DNA from: Oleidesulfovibrio sp047973035
GTDB taxonomy: Bacteria; Desulfobacterota; Desulfovibrionia; Desulfovibrionales; Desulfovibrionaceae
Direction of reading: 5' to 3'
DNA: 64,000 nucleotides
NCBI RefSeq assembly: GCF_047973035.1
Contig: NZ_JBKEBF010000015.1
Location: forward strand, 13,160-77,159
Below, in pieces: positions 7,551 through 17,120 of the stretch (positions are counted from its first letter, which is position 1; every line of letters begins with the position of its first letter). The notes under the pieces are model-generated. The model saw only the letters and a program-made list of their open reading frames with translations, was not told the origin of the DNA and did no database searches. The position numbers and the translations under genes were made by a program.

Positions 7551-9137
7551 ATGAGTATATTTTCTGCAAAGCAACGTATGGGACTGGCTGCGGCCATTAT
7601 GGCAGCCAGTATTTTTCTTTCACGCTTTATGGGCCTTATCCGCGATAAAGTTATTTCGTACTTTCATGGGGCCACAATTGAATCGGATATTTATTTTGCG
7701 TCATTCGTGGTGCCTGATTTTTTAAACTACCTTCTTGCAGGTGGATATTTTTCCATCACGCTTATTCCGCTTCTGGCTGCACGGTTTGAAAAAGATGAAC
7801 AGGACGGCTGGCGTTTTTTTTCTGCCGTGACAAGCTGGATTACACTTTCTGCGGCGTTGCTTACCGGTGTTGCATGGATTGCAGCACCGCAACTTGCGGT
7901 TATTGCCGCTCCCGGATTTGATGCTGCTTCAAGTGCGCGCCTTGCCTACTTTTTACGCATCATTTTGCCGGCACAGGTATTTTTTCTGGCTGGAAGCTGT
8001 TTTACCGCAATGCTGTATATGCGGCGACAGTTTGCCGTGCCCGCGCTGACCCCGTTGATTTATAATGCCTGTATTATCGGCGGTGGACTTTTGGGAATCC
8101 GCTCCGGTATGGAAGGCTTTTGCTGGGGAGTGCTGGCAGGGGCCGCTTTGGGAAGTTTCGCATTGCCGTTCTGGGCCGTACGTTCCGGCGGGCTTAGGCT
8201 TTTTGCCGTGCTGCGCCATAAGGGTGTTCGGACATTTGCTCTGCTGGCATTGCCGCTGATGATAGGTCAGTCTGTTGTTGTGCTGGATGAGCAATTTGTA
8301 CGTATTTTCGGCTCCATTGCAGGGGAGGGGGCAGTAAGCCTGCTGAACTATGCGCGGCGTATCATGCTTGTTCCGGTAGGTGTGGTTGCGCAGGCGGCCG
8401 GAGTAGCCTCTTATCCATTTCTGGCCAGTCTTGCCGCCAGCGGCGATGAGCAGCGTTTTACCGATACGTTGGGTTCCGCGCTGCGTAATACCATGCTGGT
8501 TATTATTCCGGTTTCCGTGTGGATGATTGTTGCGGCCGAACCTACCATGCGCCTTATTTTTCAGCAGGGCAGCTTTACCGCTTTGCAGACTGCGGCTTCA
8601 GCACCGTTACTGATGGTTATGCTGGCAGCTGTACCCTTGTGGGGCGTGCAACAGGTAGTAGGGCGGGCTTTTTATGCACGTCAGGACACTGTCACACCGG
8701 CTGTGGTAGGCACGGTGGCCACTTTGTGCGGCTTGCCCGCTTACTGGCTGCTGGCGAAATATGAGGGTGCTTTTGGCGGCGCTATCGGTGTAGCCATCGC
8801 CGGATGTCTGTCTGTTGCGTTGTACACTGTCATTCTTTCTTCGGTCTGGGCCCGAAGGTATGGCGGCGGGGTTTTTAGCACTATGTCTCTATCCGCATTA
8901 CGGGTGGTGTCTGCCTGTCTGCCTGCCGCCGTTGCTGGCTGGTGGGCTATGGGCGTAGCTTCCGGTTCGTTGCTGGTGCTATTTAAACAGCCGGTACATC
9001 CGCTGTGGGATGCTTTTGCAGAACTCGCAGCTAGCGGGCTGGCGTTTGGTATTGTGTTTCTGGTTGCTGCGCATTTTGTCGCACCAGAGGCCAATCGGAT
9101 GCTGGGTTCAATTGTGAAGAGAATTTTACGACGCTAG
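7551..9137 (+). CDS. murJ: Lipid II flippase MurJ (MviN family)
   Basis: Inner-membrane flippase that moves the peptidoglycan precursor lipid II to the periplasmic side. The 528-residue length and about 14 membrane segments match the family. The N-terminus has the typical LSRFMGLIRDKVI stretch, followed by the SDIYFASFVVPDFLNYLLAGG region. Charged residues lie in the helices lining the central cavity, as expected. The ATG at 7551 has only a weak upstream AAGG, so the start is less sure than the gene. It is transcribed alone, away from the riboswitch gene, and ends in a terminator. Confidence 0.95.
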   Translation: MSIFSAKQRMGLAAAIMAASIFLSRFMGLIRDKVISYFHGATIESDIYFASFVVPDFLNYLLAGGYFSITLIPLLAARFEKDEQDGWRFFSAVTSWITLSAALLTGVAWIAAPQLAVIAAPGFDAASSARLAYFLRIILPAQVFFLAGSCFTAMLYMRRQFAVPALTPLIYNACIIGGGLLGIRSGMEGFCWGVLAGAALGSFALPFWAVRSGGLRLFAVLRHKGVRTFALLALPLMIGQSVVVLDEQFVRIFGSIAGEGAVSLLNYARRIMLVPVGVVAQAAGVASYPFLASLAASGDEQRFTDTLGSALRNTMLVIIPVSVWMIVAAEPTMRLIFQQGSFTALQTAASAPLLMVMLAAVPLWGVQQVVGRAFYARQDTVTPAVVGTVATLCGLPAYWLLAKYEGAFGGAIGVAIAGCLSVALYTVILSSVWARRYGGGVFSTMSLSALRVVSACLPAAVAGWWAMGVASGSLLVLFKQPVHPLWDAFAELAASGLAFGIVFLVAAHFVAPEANRMLGSIVKRILRR

Positions 9138-9160
9138 TATTCTGTATCCATTGCGTTTTT

Positions 9161-9193
9161 AAGCGTTGCGGCTGTGGCTGCAGCGCTTTTTGT
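9161..9193 (+). terminator. Terminator of murJ
   Basis: A 12-bp stem with two G-U pairs (AAGCGTTGCGGC with GCTGCAGCGCTT) is followed by T5, beginning 24 bases after the murJ stop codon. Confidence 0.75.
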
Positions 9194-9379
9194 TTATGTC
9201 CTGTGTTTGAAGAGCGAGCGTGTTAATTGTTCGTGGAGTCGCGTAGCTGTATAGTGATACTTGGTTGAGTTTACCTGAAGGGGCCTGAAATGGCCTGAGT
9301 TAGCCGGAAGTTGTTTTTGCAATGAGCCTTCTTCTGTGGTGGGAAAATTATCAAAAACGCCTGAAAAAAAGGAACTGTA

Positions 9380-10159
9380 ATGCCTGAACTTACTGCAATG
9401 AAAGGATCCTCTTTGCGTGTCGGGGACGCGACGTTGAATTACGTAACGAGCGGTACTGAAAACGGGCCTACTGTTGTAGTGCTACATGGTGGCATGGGCT
9501 GCTTAAACGACATTGCGGAATTGGTACGCTGCATTCCTGAAGATATGCGTGTAATCGCCATGGAGTTTAGGGGCCATGGCCGTTCAACTCTCGGATCAGA
9601 GCCGCTTTCGTATGCACGTTACCAGCATGATGTCGAAGCTGTTCTTGAGCATCTGGGCGTAGAGCGGTTTTCCGTGGTCGGGTTCAGTGACGGTGGAATT
9701 GTCGCTTACAGGCTTGCTGCTGCACATCCTGATTCGGTGAAGAGAATAATAACGCTGGGCGCGCAGTGGAGGCTTTCTCCCGATGACCCGTCGCTTCCTT
9801 TACTTCAGTCTTTAGATAGAAATATGTGGCTGGAAATGTTTCCAGACGCACTTGATTTGTACGAAAGCCGGAATCCGGAGCCGGACTTTGATGCTTTGCT
9901 GGCTGCCGTGCGGGATTTGTGGACTGATCATGGGCCGTCAGGGTATCCCGCGGAAACGGTGGCGCAGATTACCGCTCCTTTACTGATTATCCGTGGCGAT
10001 AATGATCCGCTGTTTTCGGTGGAGGAAGCTGTGGCCTTACAGGCAAAAGTAAGCGGTGCGGCTTTATTGAATATACCTTTTGCAGGGCACGAAGTTCATA
10101 AAGAGGCGGAGCAGATTGTAGGCATGTACGTATCTCGCTTTCTGGCTCTGCAATCTTAG
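9380..10159 (+). CDS. Alpha/beta-fold hydrolase
   Basis: A 259-residue soluble hydrolase of the alpha/beta-fold superfamily. The oxyanion-hole HGGMG is at residues 36-40, the nucleophile elbow GFSDG has Ser103, the acid is Asp207 or Asp209 in RGDND, and His237 lies in AGHEVH, so the triad is complete. The cap between residues 125 and 190 is short and rich in Leu and Asp. The start ATG has AAAGGAACTG just upstream. The gene stands alone, 158 bases before the aminotransferase. An esterase, lipase or C-C hydrolase role is possible; the substrate cannot be named. Confidence 0.88.
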   Translation: MPELTAMKGSSLRVGDATLNYVTSGTENGPTVVVLHGGMGCLNDIAELVRCIPEDMRVIAMEFRGHGRSTLGSEPLSYARYQHDVEAVLEHLGVERFSVVGFSDGGIVAYRLAAAHPDSVKRIITLGAQWRLSPDDPSLPLLQSLDRNMWLEMFPDALDLYESRNPEPDFDALLAAVRDLWTDHGPSGYPAETVAQITAPLLIIRGDNDPLFSVEEAVALQAKVSGAALLNIPFAGHEVHKEAEQIVGMYVSRFLALQS

Positions 10160-10317
10160 CCCCTAGCTCCATACAACGGCGGGCACCCCAAAGAGGACGC
10201 GTCTGTATGTAAACTATGAGGTGCTGGCAGTTGCATCAGCAACGTGCTATTGGCAATGCTCTTGAACGTCTTTGAATGTAACACTTTTCATTTTATTTTT
10301 GCTTTGGAGCACCTGCC

Positions 10318-11496
10318 ATGACGTACACCTTCCCTTTCACCGGTCATACTATGCTGCTGCCGGAAATAGTTCGCGCTGATAATTGCGAATTGTATGATGC
10401 TGCCGGAAATCGGTACCTCGACCTTGAAGCTGGCGTATGGTGTACATCTGTCGGGCATGGTCATCCTGCAGTAAAGAAAGCCATAAGCGAACAGATGGAA
10501 CGGATAGCGCATGTAGGCTTTTGCTACACTTCGCAAGTTGTAGAACGAGCTGCTGCCGAAGTGCTTAACGTGACTGGGCATCCGGATGGGAAGTGCGTTT
10601 TTTTATGTTCCGGCAGTGAGGCCATTGAGTACGGCCTGCGGGTTATTCGTGCCCTGTCGGATAAACCGAAGATTTTGACCATGGCGGACTCGTATTTTGG
10701 TGCATACGGTGATGCCGCAGGAAAAGAGACAGAGCGTTGGGTCGCATTTGACTGGTTCGGCTGTGAGGGGTGTCCATCAGCGCATTGCGGTGCTGATTGC
10801 GCACGCTGGGCTTCCATCCCATTTGAGTCGATCGGGGCTTTTTTGCTGGAACCGGGAAGTTCTTCCGGTATGGTGAGTTTTCCTCCCGCAAAGTTATTAG
10901 CTGCCATAGGCCGGCAGATGGTTGCGCAGGATGGTTATGTGATGATTAACGAAGTCACAACGGGAGTGGGGCGCACTGGTGCATGGTTCGGTTTTCAGCA
11001 TTACGATTTGCAGCCGGATATTGTTGCGCTTGGCAAGGGAATAGGTAATGGCTATCCCGTCAGCGTGACCTCCATGGGTGCGCGGGTTGTGGACAGGTTG
11101 GGTGGACGGCCCGTTGCGTATGCCCAGTCTCATCAGAATGATCCGCTAGGCGCTGTTGTTGCCGAAAGCGTAGTAACAACCATTCGGCAGGAAGAATTGC
11201 TGGAAAAGGCGCAGCCGCTTTCGACCCTCTTGCTGGAGGGGCTTCGAGCGGTTCAGGCTGAGTCAGGCAAGATTGCAGCGGTGCGGGGGCGTGGGCTTAT
11301 GGTTGCTGTGGAACTGACTGATGACGGAGACCATGCCGGTGCCGCTGTTCTGCATGAACGTCTTGTCAGGGCAGGGTATATAGTGGCACATCGTCCGGCT
11401 TCGCAAGTGCTGCGTATTGATCCGGCTCTGACTATTGCTGCTCAGGATATTGAGCTGTTTCTTGAAGCGTTTTCACGGCTGGTAAAAGAGTTGTAG
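10318..11496 (+). CDS. Class-III PLP-dependent aminotransferase, unusual active site
   Basis: The 392-residue protein belongs to the fold-type I class-III aminotransferases (acetylornithine, 4-aminobutyrate and similar). The PLP phosphate loop SGSEA is near residue 98, and the Schiff-base lysine is Lys240 in ALGKGIGNGYP. The position that is normally Asp in the DEV(Q/T)TG motif, which holds the pyridine nitrogen of PLP, is Asn211 (INEVTTGVGRTG). Four cysteines, Cys149, Cys152, Cys157 and Cys161, with His156 between, form a compact C-x2-C-x4-C-x3-C cluster not usual for this class. GGAG lies ten bases before the ATG. It stands alone. The fold is certain; the substrate and even the reaction type are open. 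Confidence 0.88.
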   Translation: MTYTFPFTGHTMLLPEIVRADNCELYDAAGNRYLDLEAGVWCTSVGHGHPAVKKAISEQMERIAHVGFCYTSQVVERAAAEVLNVTGHPDGKCVFLCSGSEAIEYGLRVIRALSDKPKILTMADSYFGAYGDAAGKETERWVAFDWFGCEGCPSAHCGADCARWASIPFESIGAFLLEPGSSSGMVSFPPAKLLAAIGRQMVAQDGYVMINEVTTGVGRTGAWFGFQHYDLQPDIVALGKGIGNGYPVSVTSMGARVVDRLGGRPVAYAQSHQNDPLGAVVAESVVTTIRQEELLEKAQPLSTLLLEGLRAVQAESGKIAAVRGRGLMVAVELTDDGDHAGAAVLHERLVRAGYIVAHRPASQVLRIDPALTIAAQDIELFLEAFSRLVKEL

Positions 11497-11751
11497 TCTG
11501 GCGGATGCATAGCGGCGTGGCTCCGCATGTGACACTCTTTTGTCTATGAGCCGACTGTGAGTCGGATTTCGGCATGGCGTATGCTTTACGCTGCCACTGC
11601 GTGCATTTTTCAGTATAATGCAGTCTGGCTGAGAGCTCTTTTGCGGTAAGGCTACGCAGACCTGTTGAAGTATATTAGCGTAATACTGCTTCCCGTTGCC
11701 GGTTTACCGGTCATTTTTTCCGTCTTTTATGACGGTGGATAGAAACATACG

Positions 11752-13296
11752 ATGCAACAACTACTAGAAATAAAAATTGATCCTGAAGATATTCATAAAA
11801 GCGGGGCAATACGCCGCGCGGCTTTAAAGAAAGCCGGAATGCCGGACACGCCGGATATTAATGTGACAGTGCGCAGGCGCTCTATTGATGCCCGTTCGCG
11901 CAGGCCGCAGTTTACTTTTCAGGTTGTGGTCGGCCCGCAGGAGGCTCTGCCAGAGCCTTCTCTGTTTCGTCCGGTACCGCTGGGCGATAAGCGCGTTGTT
12001 GTGGTGGGGGCAGGCCCTGCCGGTTACTATGCGGCATTGACTCTGCTTGAGCATGGCATCCGGCCTGTTGTGCTTGAACGGGGCAAGGACGTGAACGCCC
12101 GCCGTAAAGACTTGAAGAAAATTTATACCGAAGGGTTAATTGATCCGCATTCGAACTACTGCTTCGGCGAGGGTGGCGCAGGAACCTATTCGGACGGCAA
12201 GCTGTATACCAGAGCAACCAAACGCGGCAACGTGGCACGCGTACTCGATTTACTTGTTGAGCACGGAGCATCGCCCGATATCCGTATTGATGCACACCCT
12301 CACTTAGGGTCCAATGTGTTGCCCAGAATCGTAACAGCCATGCGCAACGCCATTGAGGCATGCGGTGGTGAGGTGCGCTTCGGGGCGCATGTGGATGACT
12401 TTATATTGGACGATAACCGTATTACCGGCGTGCATCTGGCGGACGGTACCACTGTCAAAGCGGATGCGGTAATTCTGGCTACCGGTCATTCTGCGCGGGA
12501 TATTTTTCATCTGCTCCATTCCAGAAGTATCCCCATCGAGGCAAAACCGTTTGCTCTTGGTGTACGCATCGAGCACCCCCAAGCGCTTATAGACAAAATT
12601 TTTTATCACCACTCACCAAGGCATCCTAACCTGCCAGCTGCAAGCTATCGCATTACAACGCAGGTGGACGGGCGCGGTGTTTTTTCTTTTTGCATGTGTC
12701 CGGGCGGCTTTGTTGTGCCTGCCTCCACTGCACCGGGTGAACTTGTGCTGAACGGTATGAGCTTGGCAGCGCGCAATGCACCATTTGCCAATGCGGGACT
12801 GGTGGTGGAATTGCGGCTGGAAGACATGTGTAAAACAGGTGATCCGCTTGAAGCCTTGGCTTTTCAGGCTGCGGCGGAAAAAGCCGTGTTCGAGGCAGGT
12901 GATGGTGCGACTCAGCGCGCACCGGCCCAGCGTGTGGGCGATTTCATCAAGGGAAGCGTCTCTGCTGATCTGCCCAAAAGTTCCTATATCCCCGGTGTGT
13001 ACTCTGCCCCTCTGCACGACCTTTTGCCGGAATTTGTAGCCTCACGCTTGCGTAAGGCTTTGCCTGCACTGGGCAAAAAGTACAAGGGGTACGATTCCAA
13101 TGAAGCTAAAGTGATTGCAGTGGAATCCCGTACCAGCTCTCCTGTGCGTATCATCCGTGACCCGCAGACGTTGGAGCACCCCGCCGTGCAGGGGCTTTTT
13201 CCTTGTGGCGAAGGCGCAGGCTACGCGGGTGGGATAGTCTCCGCCGCGATGGATGGTGAAAAGGTGGCAACCGCAGTAGCTGCGGCGTTAAGATAG
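11752..13296 (+). CDS. FAD-dependent dehydrogenase (COG2509-like)
   Basis: A 514-residue soluble flavoprotein. Residues 1-75 form a small basic N-terminal domain common to this family. The FAD-binding GAGPAG is at residues 86-91, followed by an acidic end of the second strand (VVLERG). A second glycine-rich stretch FGEGGAGTYSDGKL and a C-terminal FAD motif around GLFPCGEGAGYAGG complete the domain. The family is annotated broadly as NAD(P)/FAD-dependent oxidoreductase, and I know no firm reaction for it. The upstream 255-base gap holds only small imperfect hairpins. A terminator follows the gene. Confidence 0.9.
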   Translation: MQQLLEIKIDPEDIHKSGAIRRAALKKAGMPDTPDINVTVRRRSIDARSRRPQFTFQVVVGPQEALPEPSLFRPVPLGDKRVVVVGAGPAGYYAALTLLEHGIRPVVLERGKDVNARRKDLKKIYTEGLIDPHSNYCFGEGGAGTYSDGKLYTRATKRGNVARVLDLLVEHGASPDIRIDAHPHLGSNVLPRIVTAMRNAIEACGGEVRFGAHVDDFILDDNRITGVHLADGTTVKADAVILATGHSARDIFHLLHSRSIPIEAKPFALGVRIEHPQALIDKIFYHHSPRHPNLPAASYRITTQVDGRGVFSFCMCPGGFVVPASTAPGELVLNGMSLAARNAPFANAGLVVELRLEDMCKTGDPLEALAFQAAAEKAVFEAGDGATQRAPAQRVGDFIKGSVSADLPKSSYIPGVYSAPLHDLLPEFVASRLRKALPALGKKYKGYDSNEAKVIAVESRTSSPVRIIRDPQTLEHPAVQGLFPCGEGAGYAGGIVSAAMDGEKVATAVAAALR

Positions 13297-13319
13297 TCCC
13301 TTTTATTCTCCAGTATTCA

Positions 13320-13354
13320 GGGCGCTATGGCTTTCACCGTAGCGCCCTTTTTTT
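13320..13354 (+). terminator. Terminator of the FAD dehydrogenase gene
   Basis: An 11-bp stem with one mismatch (GGGCGCTAtGG/CCgTAGCGCCC) and seven T follow the stop codon by 24 bases. Confidence 0.9.
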
Positions 13355-13497
13355 ATTGCAAGGGAAGGCCGTAGCGGGTCTTGTGCAGGCTGAGCAGGCG
13401 GGGCCATCATTCAACGTAGCTATAATACCAAGAAACCCCTTGAAAACTATAGCGAACGCAATATTACCTTTTCACCTTAACGTTACTTTTGACCTGA

Positions 13498-16047
13498 TTA
13501 CCTGCCTTCGTCTTTGTGCTTTGTTTTCTCCTGCTCCTCTTCCAACGCCGCTTCTGTTGCTGCTGCAATTGCTTTGGGCGGCAGGTCTTCTATATTGCGG
13601 GAATCCAGTTCGGGAATGTGTACAGATACGCGCTTTGATGCAAAGCGGATACCGCGCTTTTCAAACTCACGACGCAACATGGTAAGAACCTGTTTGCGTA
13701 TCTGGAACTGCCCTCCGGGAATGGTTTTAAACTTGATACGCATCAGCAAGCCTGTTTCGTCAATTTCACGCACACCCTGAGACTTCACGTCTTCCAGCAG
13801 CAGCTTGCCAAGGTTTTCATCTTCACGGATGGCCGCGTTAATGCCTTTCGCAATTTTTTTGATTTCTTTTGGGTCGGTGTCGTGCGTTACGTGAAAGCGT
13901 AACTTCATGATGCACCAGTCGCGGCTGAAGTTGGTAAGCGACTTCAGGGATCCATATGGAATGATATGGATGGCTCCGCGCGGGTGGCGCAGTCTGAGTG
14001 CCCGTATGGAAATGTGCTCTACATTGCCGCGGTGCGTTCCTGTGTCGACATAGTCTCCGATACGGAAGGCATCATCCAGTAGAAAAAATACGCCGGAAAG
14101 AATGTCTTTAACCAGAGTCTGCGAACCGAAGCCGATAGCAAGACCTACAATACCGGCACCAGCCAGCAATGGGCCGATGTCGATGCCAAGCCCGCTGAGG
14201 ATGATGAACAGTGAAGTTGTGCATATGGTGATGAGCAGCAGCTTGCGTAACAGTGTAAGCAGGGTGGCCTTGCGTGAGCCGCCCGCTCCGCCGCCATCGT
14301 CGTTGTGCGCGGCTCCGTCGCCGTGTTCGTCTTTCAGCTTACGGTCAATGACTGAGCGGAAATACTCCCAGCACAGGAAGCCCAGCGTCATGGTAATGAA
14401 GATGCTGAATACAGCCTTTGTAAACTTCATCCCGACCGGCAGTTCAATACCCCACACATGAAGCAGGAAGAATACCAGTGACAGCACCAGCATTACGCGC
14501 AGCAGTTTGTGTGCGGTGCGTAGGTGGCGTTGCGCCTCGGTAGCGTTTTCTGCTGTCTGCTCCGGTACATCGGCAGCGGCATCATGCTCTGTTTTTTGCT
14601 CTTCGGTTGCCACCTCAGGCGATGTAAGAACAGCTGATTGCAGTCCAAGCGGCTCTGCAGGGGCAGAAGGCTCTTCCTCACGGTTTGATTCCGGCATGTT
14701 TTGCAATGCGGTTTCAGGTGCGGCGGGCTTACTGCCCAATGTCATACCTGCAATGCTGTCCAGCAAAGTGGCTACAGGCAGTGCTATAAAGCTGAGCAGG
14801 ATGGCATTTTGCTGGTTTGGCGAAAGGTTGATGTACGAGATTATGCGTAACACGCTGAGTACCACCACATAAAAACCAGCCAACCAGTGCCAGTTTGCGG
14901 CGATTGCAAGCTCCGGATTGCCTGTTGCGTGATAGATATGTTCACGCACAGGACCACGGTAGTAAAAGATCAGGTACAGAATGCCGCTGACAGAGAAACA
15001 CAGCACAATGCTTAGTAACAGAGAGGCCAGTTGCTTAGGCAGGCCGTTGGCAGCCAGCAGCATGACGGCGGTGTCTGTAATTACAGTGAAGGTGAAAATC
15101 GCATACAGCCACTTTTTTATGTGCGCAGCGGCCGCGTCGCCCATGGGAAAAAGCCTGAGGTGTCCCGCATGGGGGATAAGGAGCAGCCGGATAATTAGCA
15201 GAAAGAGCCTTAACCGTAAGACCGGCACCATAAAAAATGAAACGGTAAAACGCACGGGAACCAGCGTGCTGCCTGCAACGGCGGCCGCAGGCACAGCAAC
15301 CAGTGCAAACGTGATGATTCCTGCAAAGCCGACCATAAACAGACCGGACGCTTTGGCAATTTTTCCGAACCGGCTTTCATTGTCTCCTCGGAGCAGTTTT
15401 CGGCGTAAACCATGCAGTACTTTCAGGGCGGCCAGTTCTGCCAGCCAGGCAACACCGAATACACATATAGTCAGAAATATAATGAGGGGCAGACTTACCG
15501 GCGTCTCTTGCGTTTCATTGCCAGAACTTACGGGTGATTCTGACTTTCCAGTTTGATGAGCTGCTGTCGTGTGCGGTAATGAAGTGGCAGGGGCAACAGA
15601 TGGGGGGGCAGACAGAATGCTACCTTCTGTTGAAGGATTTTTTTCTGTACGGGTTTGCAGATTCCACAATGCCCCATTAATGTATTCAGCCAGTTGTGGC
15701 CACATGCCGACGGCAATGGCTCCATTTCGAACGGTTTCGTCTGCAAGGTCTGAAAAATTATTGATGACCTTGGTGAGCTTTTCTTCAAATGAAGGTTTGG
15801 GCTCCGGTTGCGCTGCCAGTGTACTTTCTGCAGCCTCAGTTGTTTCAGATGGTTGTTCGCCGGATTTTTTAAGCATAGATGCTGCCATCATGGCAGAAGA
15901 CGCCCGGGCTGCGTCATGTGCTCCAGAAATATGGGTAAATGGTAGATACAGCACTATAAAAAAGGCTGCCATAGGCAGAAGCAGGAAGCGGGCGGGAGAG
16001 TGGAGATAAGCCATAAATCTGGTGGAAGACGTAAGGGTATTGTCCAT
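13498..16047 (-). CDS. MscS-family mechanosensitive channel, large type
   Basis: An 849-residue inner-membrane channel protein. After an N-terminal hydrophobic segment there is a long polar, Glu- and Pro-rich periplasmic stretch, then several membrane segments. A second charged, low-complexity cytoplasmic loop (near residues 440-505) precedes the MscS core. The core pore helix reads GPLLAGAGIVGLAIGFGSQTLVKD and is followed by the beta domain with GDYVDTG and the alpha/beta domain near the C-terminus. Extra membrane helices before the core recall YbiO/YnaI-type channels. The start at 16047 lacks a clear ribosome site; an internal ATG at 16014 is an alternative. It likely relieves osmotic stress. 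Confidence 0.88.
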   Translation of the reverse strand: MDNTLTSSTRFMAYLHSPARFLLLPMAAFFIVLYLPFTHISGAHDAARASSAMMAASMLKKSGEQPSETTEAAESTLAAQPEPKPSFEEKLTKVINNFSDLADETVRNGAIAVGMWPQLAEYINGALWNLQTRTEKNPSTEGSILSAPPSVAPATSLPHTTAAHQTGKSESPVSSGNETQETPVSLPLIIFLTICVFGVAWLAELAALKVLHGLRRKLLRGDNESRFGKIAKASGLFMVGFAGIITFALVAVPAAAVAGSTLVPVRFTVSFFMVPVLRLRLFLLIIRLLLIPHAGHLRLFPMGDAAAAHIKKWLYAIFTFTVITDTAVMLLAANGLPKQLASLLLSIVLCFSVSGILYLIFYYRGPVREHIYHATGNPELAIAANWHWLAGFYVVVLSVLRIISYINLSPNQQNAILLSFIALPVATLLDSIAGMTLGSKPAAPETALQNMPESNREEEPSAPAEPLGLQSAVLTSPEVATEEQKTEHDAAADVPEQTAENATEAQRHLRTAHKLLRVMLVLSLVFFLLHVWGIELPVGMKFTKAVFSIFITMTLGFLCWEYFRSVIDRKLKDEHGDGAAHNDDGGGAGGSRKATLLTLLRKLLLITICTTSLFIILSGLGIDIGPLLAGAGIVGLAIGFGSQTLVKDILSGVFFLLDDAFRIGDYVDTGTHRGNVEHISIRALRLRHPRGAIHIIPYGSLKSLTNFSRDWCIMKLRFHVTHDTDPKEIKKIAKGINAAIREDENLGKLLLEDVKSQGVREIDETGLLMRIKFKTIPGGQFQIRKQVLTMLRREFEKRGIRFASKRVSVHIPELDSRNIEDLPPKAIAAATEAALEEEQEKTKHKDEGR

Positions 16048-16134
16048 AAGCTTGCATCAATCCAACGTAAAATGTGTATACTGTAGCTCTATGTATCACA
16101 TTTTGTGGTAACTAATCCATTTTATAATTAAAAC

Positions 16135-16163
16135 AAAAAGGGCACTATTTGGTGCCCCTTTTT
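16135..16163 (-). terminator. Terminator, works in both directions
   Basis: The 6-bp stem GGGCAC/GTGCCC is flanked by A5 and T5 on both sides. It lies just after the stop of the 126-residue − strand gene and separates it from the channel gene. Confidence 0.8.
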
Positions 16164-16177
16164 AGCGTACAAGTTGA

Positions 16178-16558
16178 CTATTGCTCCAGTCCGCCGGAAC
16201 CGGAGCTGAACATGGTGCCTGATTCGGACTCCATTTCCAGTGTGGACAACTTTTCATCCAGCCAGTCGTAAATGGCTCGTGCTGTTTCGTAATTCAGCAG
16301 TACTTTTGAATGAATGTGGCGCACTACGGTTTTGTCTTCCGTCTCCGCGGGAACCATCTCATGGCCGATTGCACCGTCATGAGAAACAACACGCTCGGAC
16401 CATTCAGGAATTTTGTCGCTTTCGGAATAGAAATTCATTTCAATCTCGCCGTGGGGATTGATTCCGCCCCAGACGCCGTGCGCGTATTCCAGTCGTGCTT
16501 CTTTGTCCTGCTTATATTCATAGCGTATTTTAATGGGGAAACGGGAATCCTGAGTCAT
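16178..16558 (-). CDS. Conserved-looking protein of unknown function (126 aa)
   Basis: A soluble 126-residue acidic protein. A strand-rich first half (IEMNFYSES) is followed by HSKVLLNYETARAIYDWLDEKL, a helix that recalls the C-terminal helix of DUF3467-type proteins; I would not assign that family without a search. The C-terminus is a Ser/Gly-rich tail. AAGGAG lies seven bases before the ATG, which supports a real gene. It lies 44 bases downstream of the 108-residue gene, on the same strand, so the two may be co-transcribed. A terminator follows. Confidence 0.7.
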   Translation of the reverse strand: MTQDSRFPIKIRYEYKQDKEARLEYAHGVWGGINPHGEIEMNFYSESDKIPEWSERVVSHDGAIGHEMVPAETEDKTVVRHIHSKVLLNYETARAIYDWLDEKLSTLEMESESGTMFSSGSGGLEQ

Positions 16559-16602
16559 GTTGACGCTCCTTGGAGTGAAAATATGTAAACGGCGCGAGTC
16601 GG

Positions 16603-16929
16603 CTACAGCGATGTATCAACCAGTCTTCCGGTATATAGTTCTGGTGACGAGGCAGGAGTAGGGCGTGTCAGCGGACCGGAGTGCGGGGGCATCTGCCCCT
16701 GTTTGACACGCTTTGAAAAACCGGCCTGGTGTGCGGTCTGAATGTCGCTTACCGTATCATTAACGATAGCCTTTGCGTCGCTCAGCAAGGGGGAATAAGG
16801 CGCGGGCAGATAAGGCGGATCCCATAACGGGCCGCGGGGTACTCTGACCAGCGGCAGGATATACATCCTGCCGGGCGGAAAGTGCTTTGTCACATTAAAG
16901 TTCAGAAGCGGAGGGATGTATTGCTTCAT
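16603..16929 (-). CDS. Hypothetical protein (108 aa), proline-rich
   Basis: I do not recognise this 108-residue protein. It is rich in Pro (about 16 residues), with clusters PRGPLWDPPYLPAPYSP, and has no membrane span or signal peptide. GAGG lies eight bases before the ATG. It is the first of a probable two-gene − strand unit with the 126-residue gene. Coding evidence is weaker than for its neighbour, because the composition is odd and no motif is visible. Confidence 0.5.
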   Translation of the reverse strand: MKQYIPPLLNFNVTKHFPPGRMYILPLVRVPRGPLWDPPYLPAPYSPLLSDAKAIVNDTVSDIQTAHQAGFSKRVKQGQMPPHSGPLTRPTPASSPELYTGRLVDTSL

Positions 16930-17120
16930 GCCATTGCCTCATGTGTCCAACACGTTTGACTGACCGGAATTAGGTTGCGCTTCTCATAATCTACGGGAGT
17001 CATCTTGCCAAGTAAAGCGTTGCAGCCTGTCGCCCATATGCATGGACTTGACTGGTGCGCGCTAATCGCGCAAAGTCGCCATTCCAAACGTAACTACACT
17101 AGCCTCGGGAGATCCGTATT

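Noticed and set aside
11627..11695. A stretch before the FAD dehydrogenase with GGCTGAGAG, ACCTG and GCGTAATAC resembles a TPP riboswitch.
   Set aside because: The GGGGTGC element and the full closing GCGTAGGGA box are missing, and the downstream gene is not a thiamine gene. I judge it chance.
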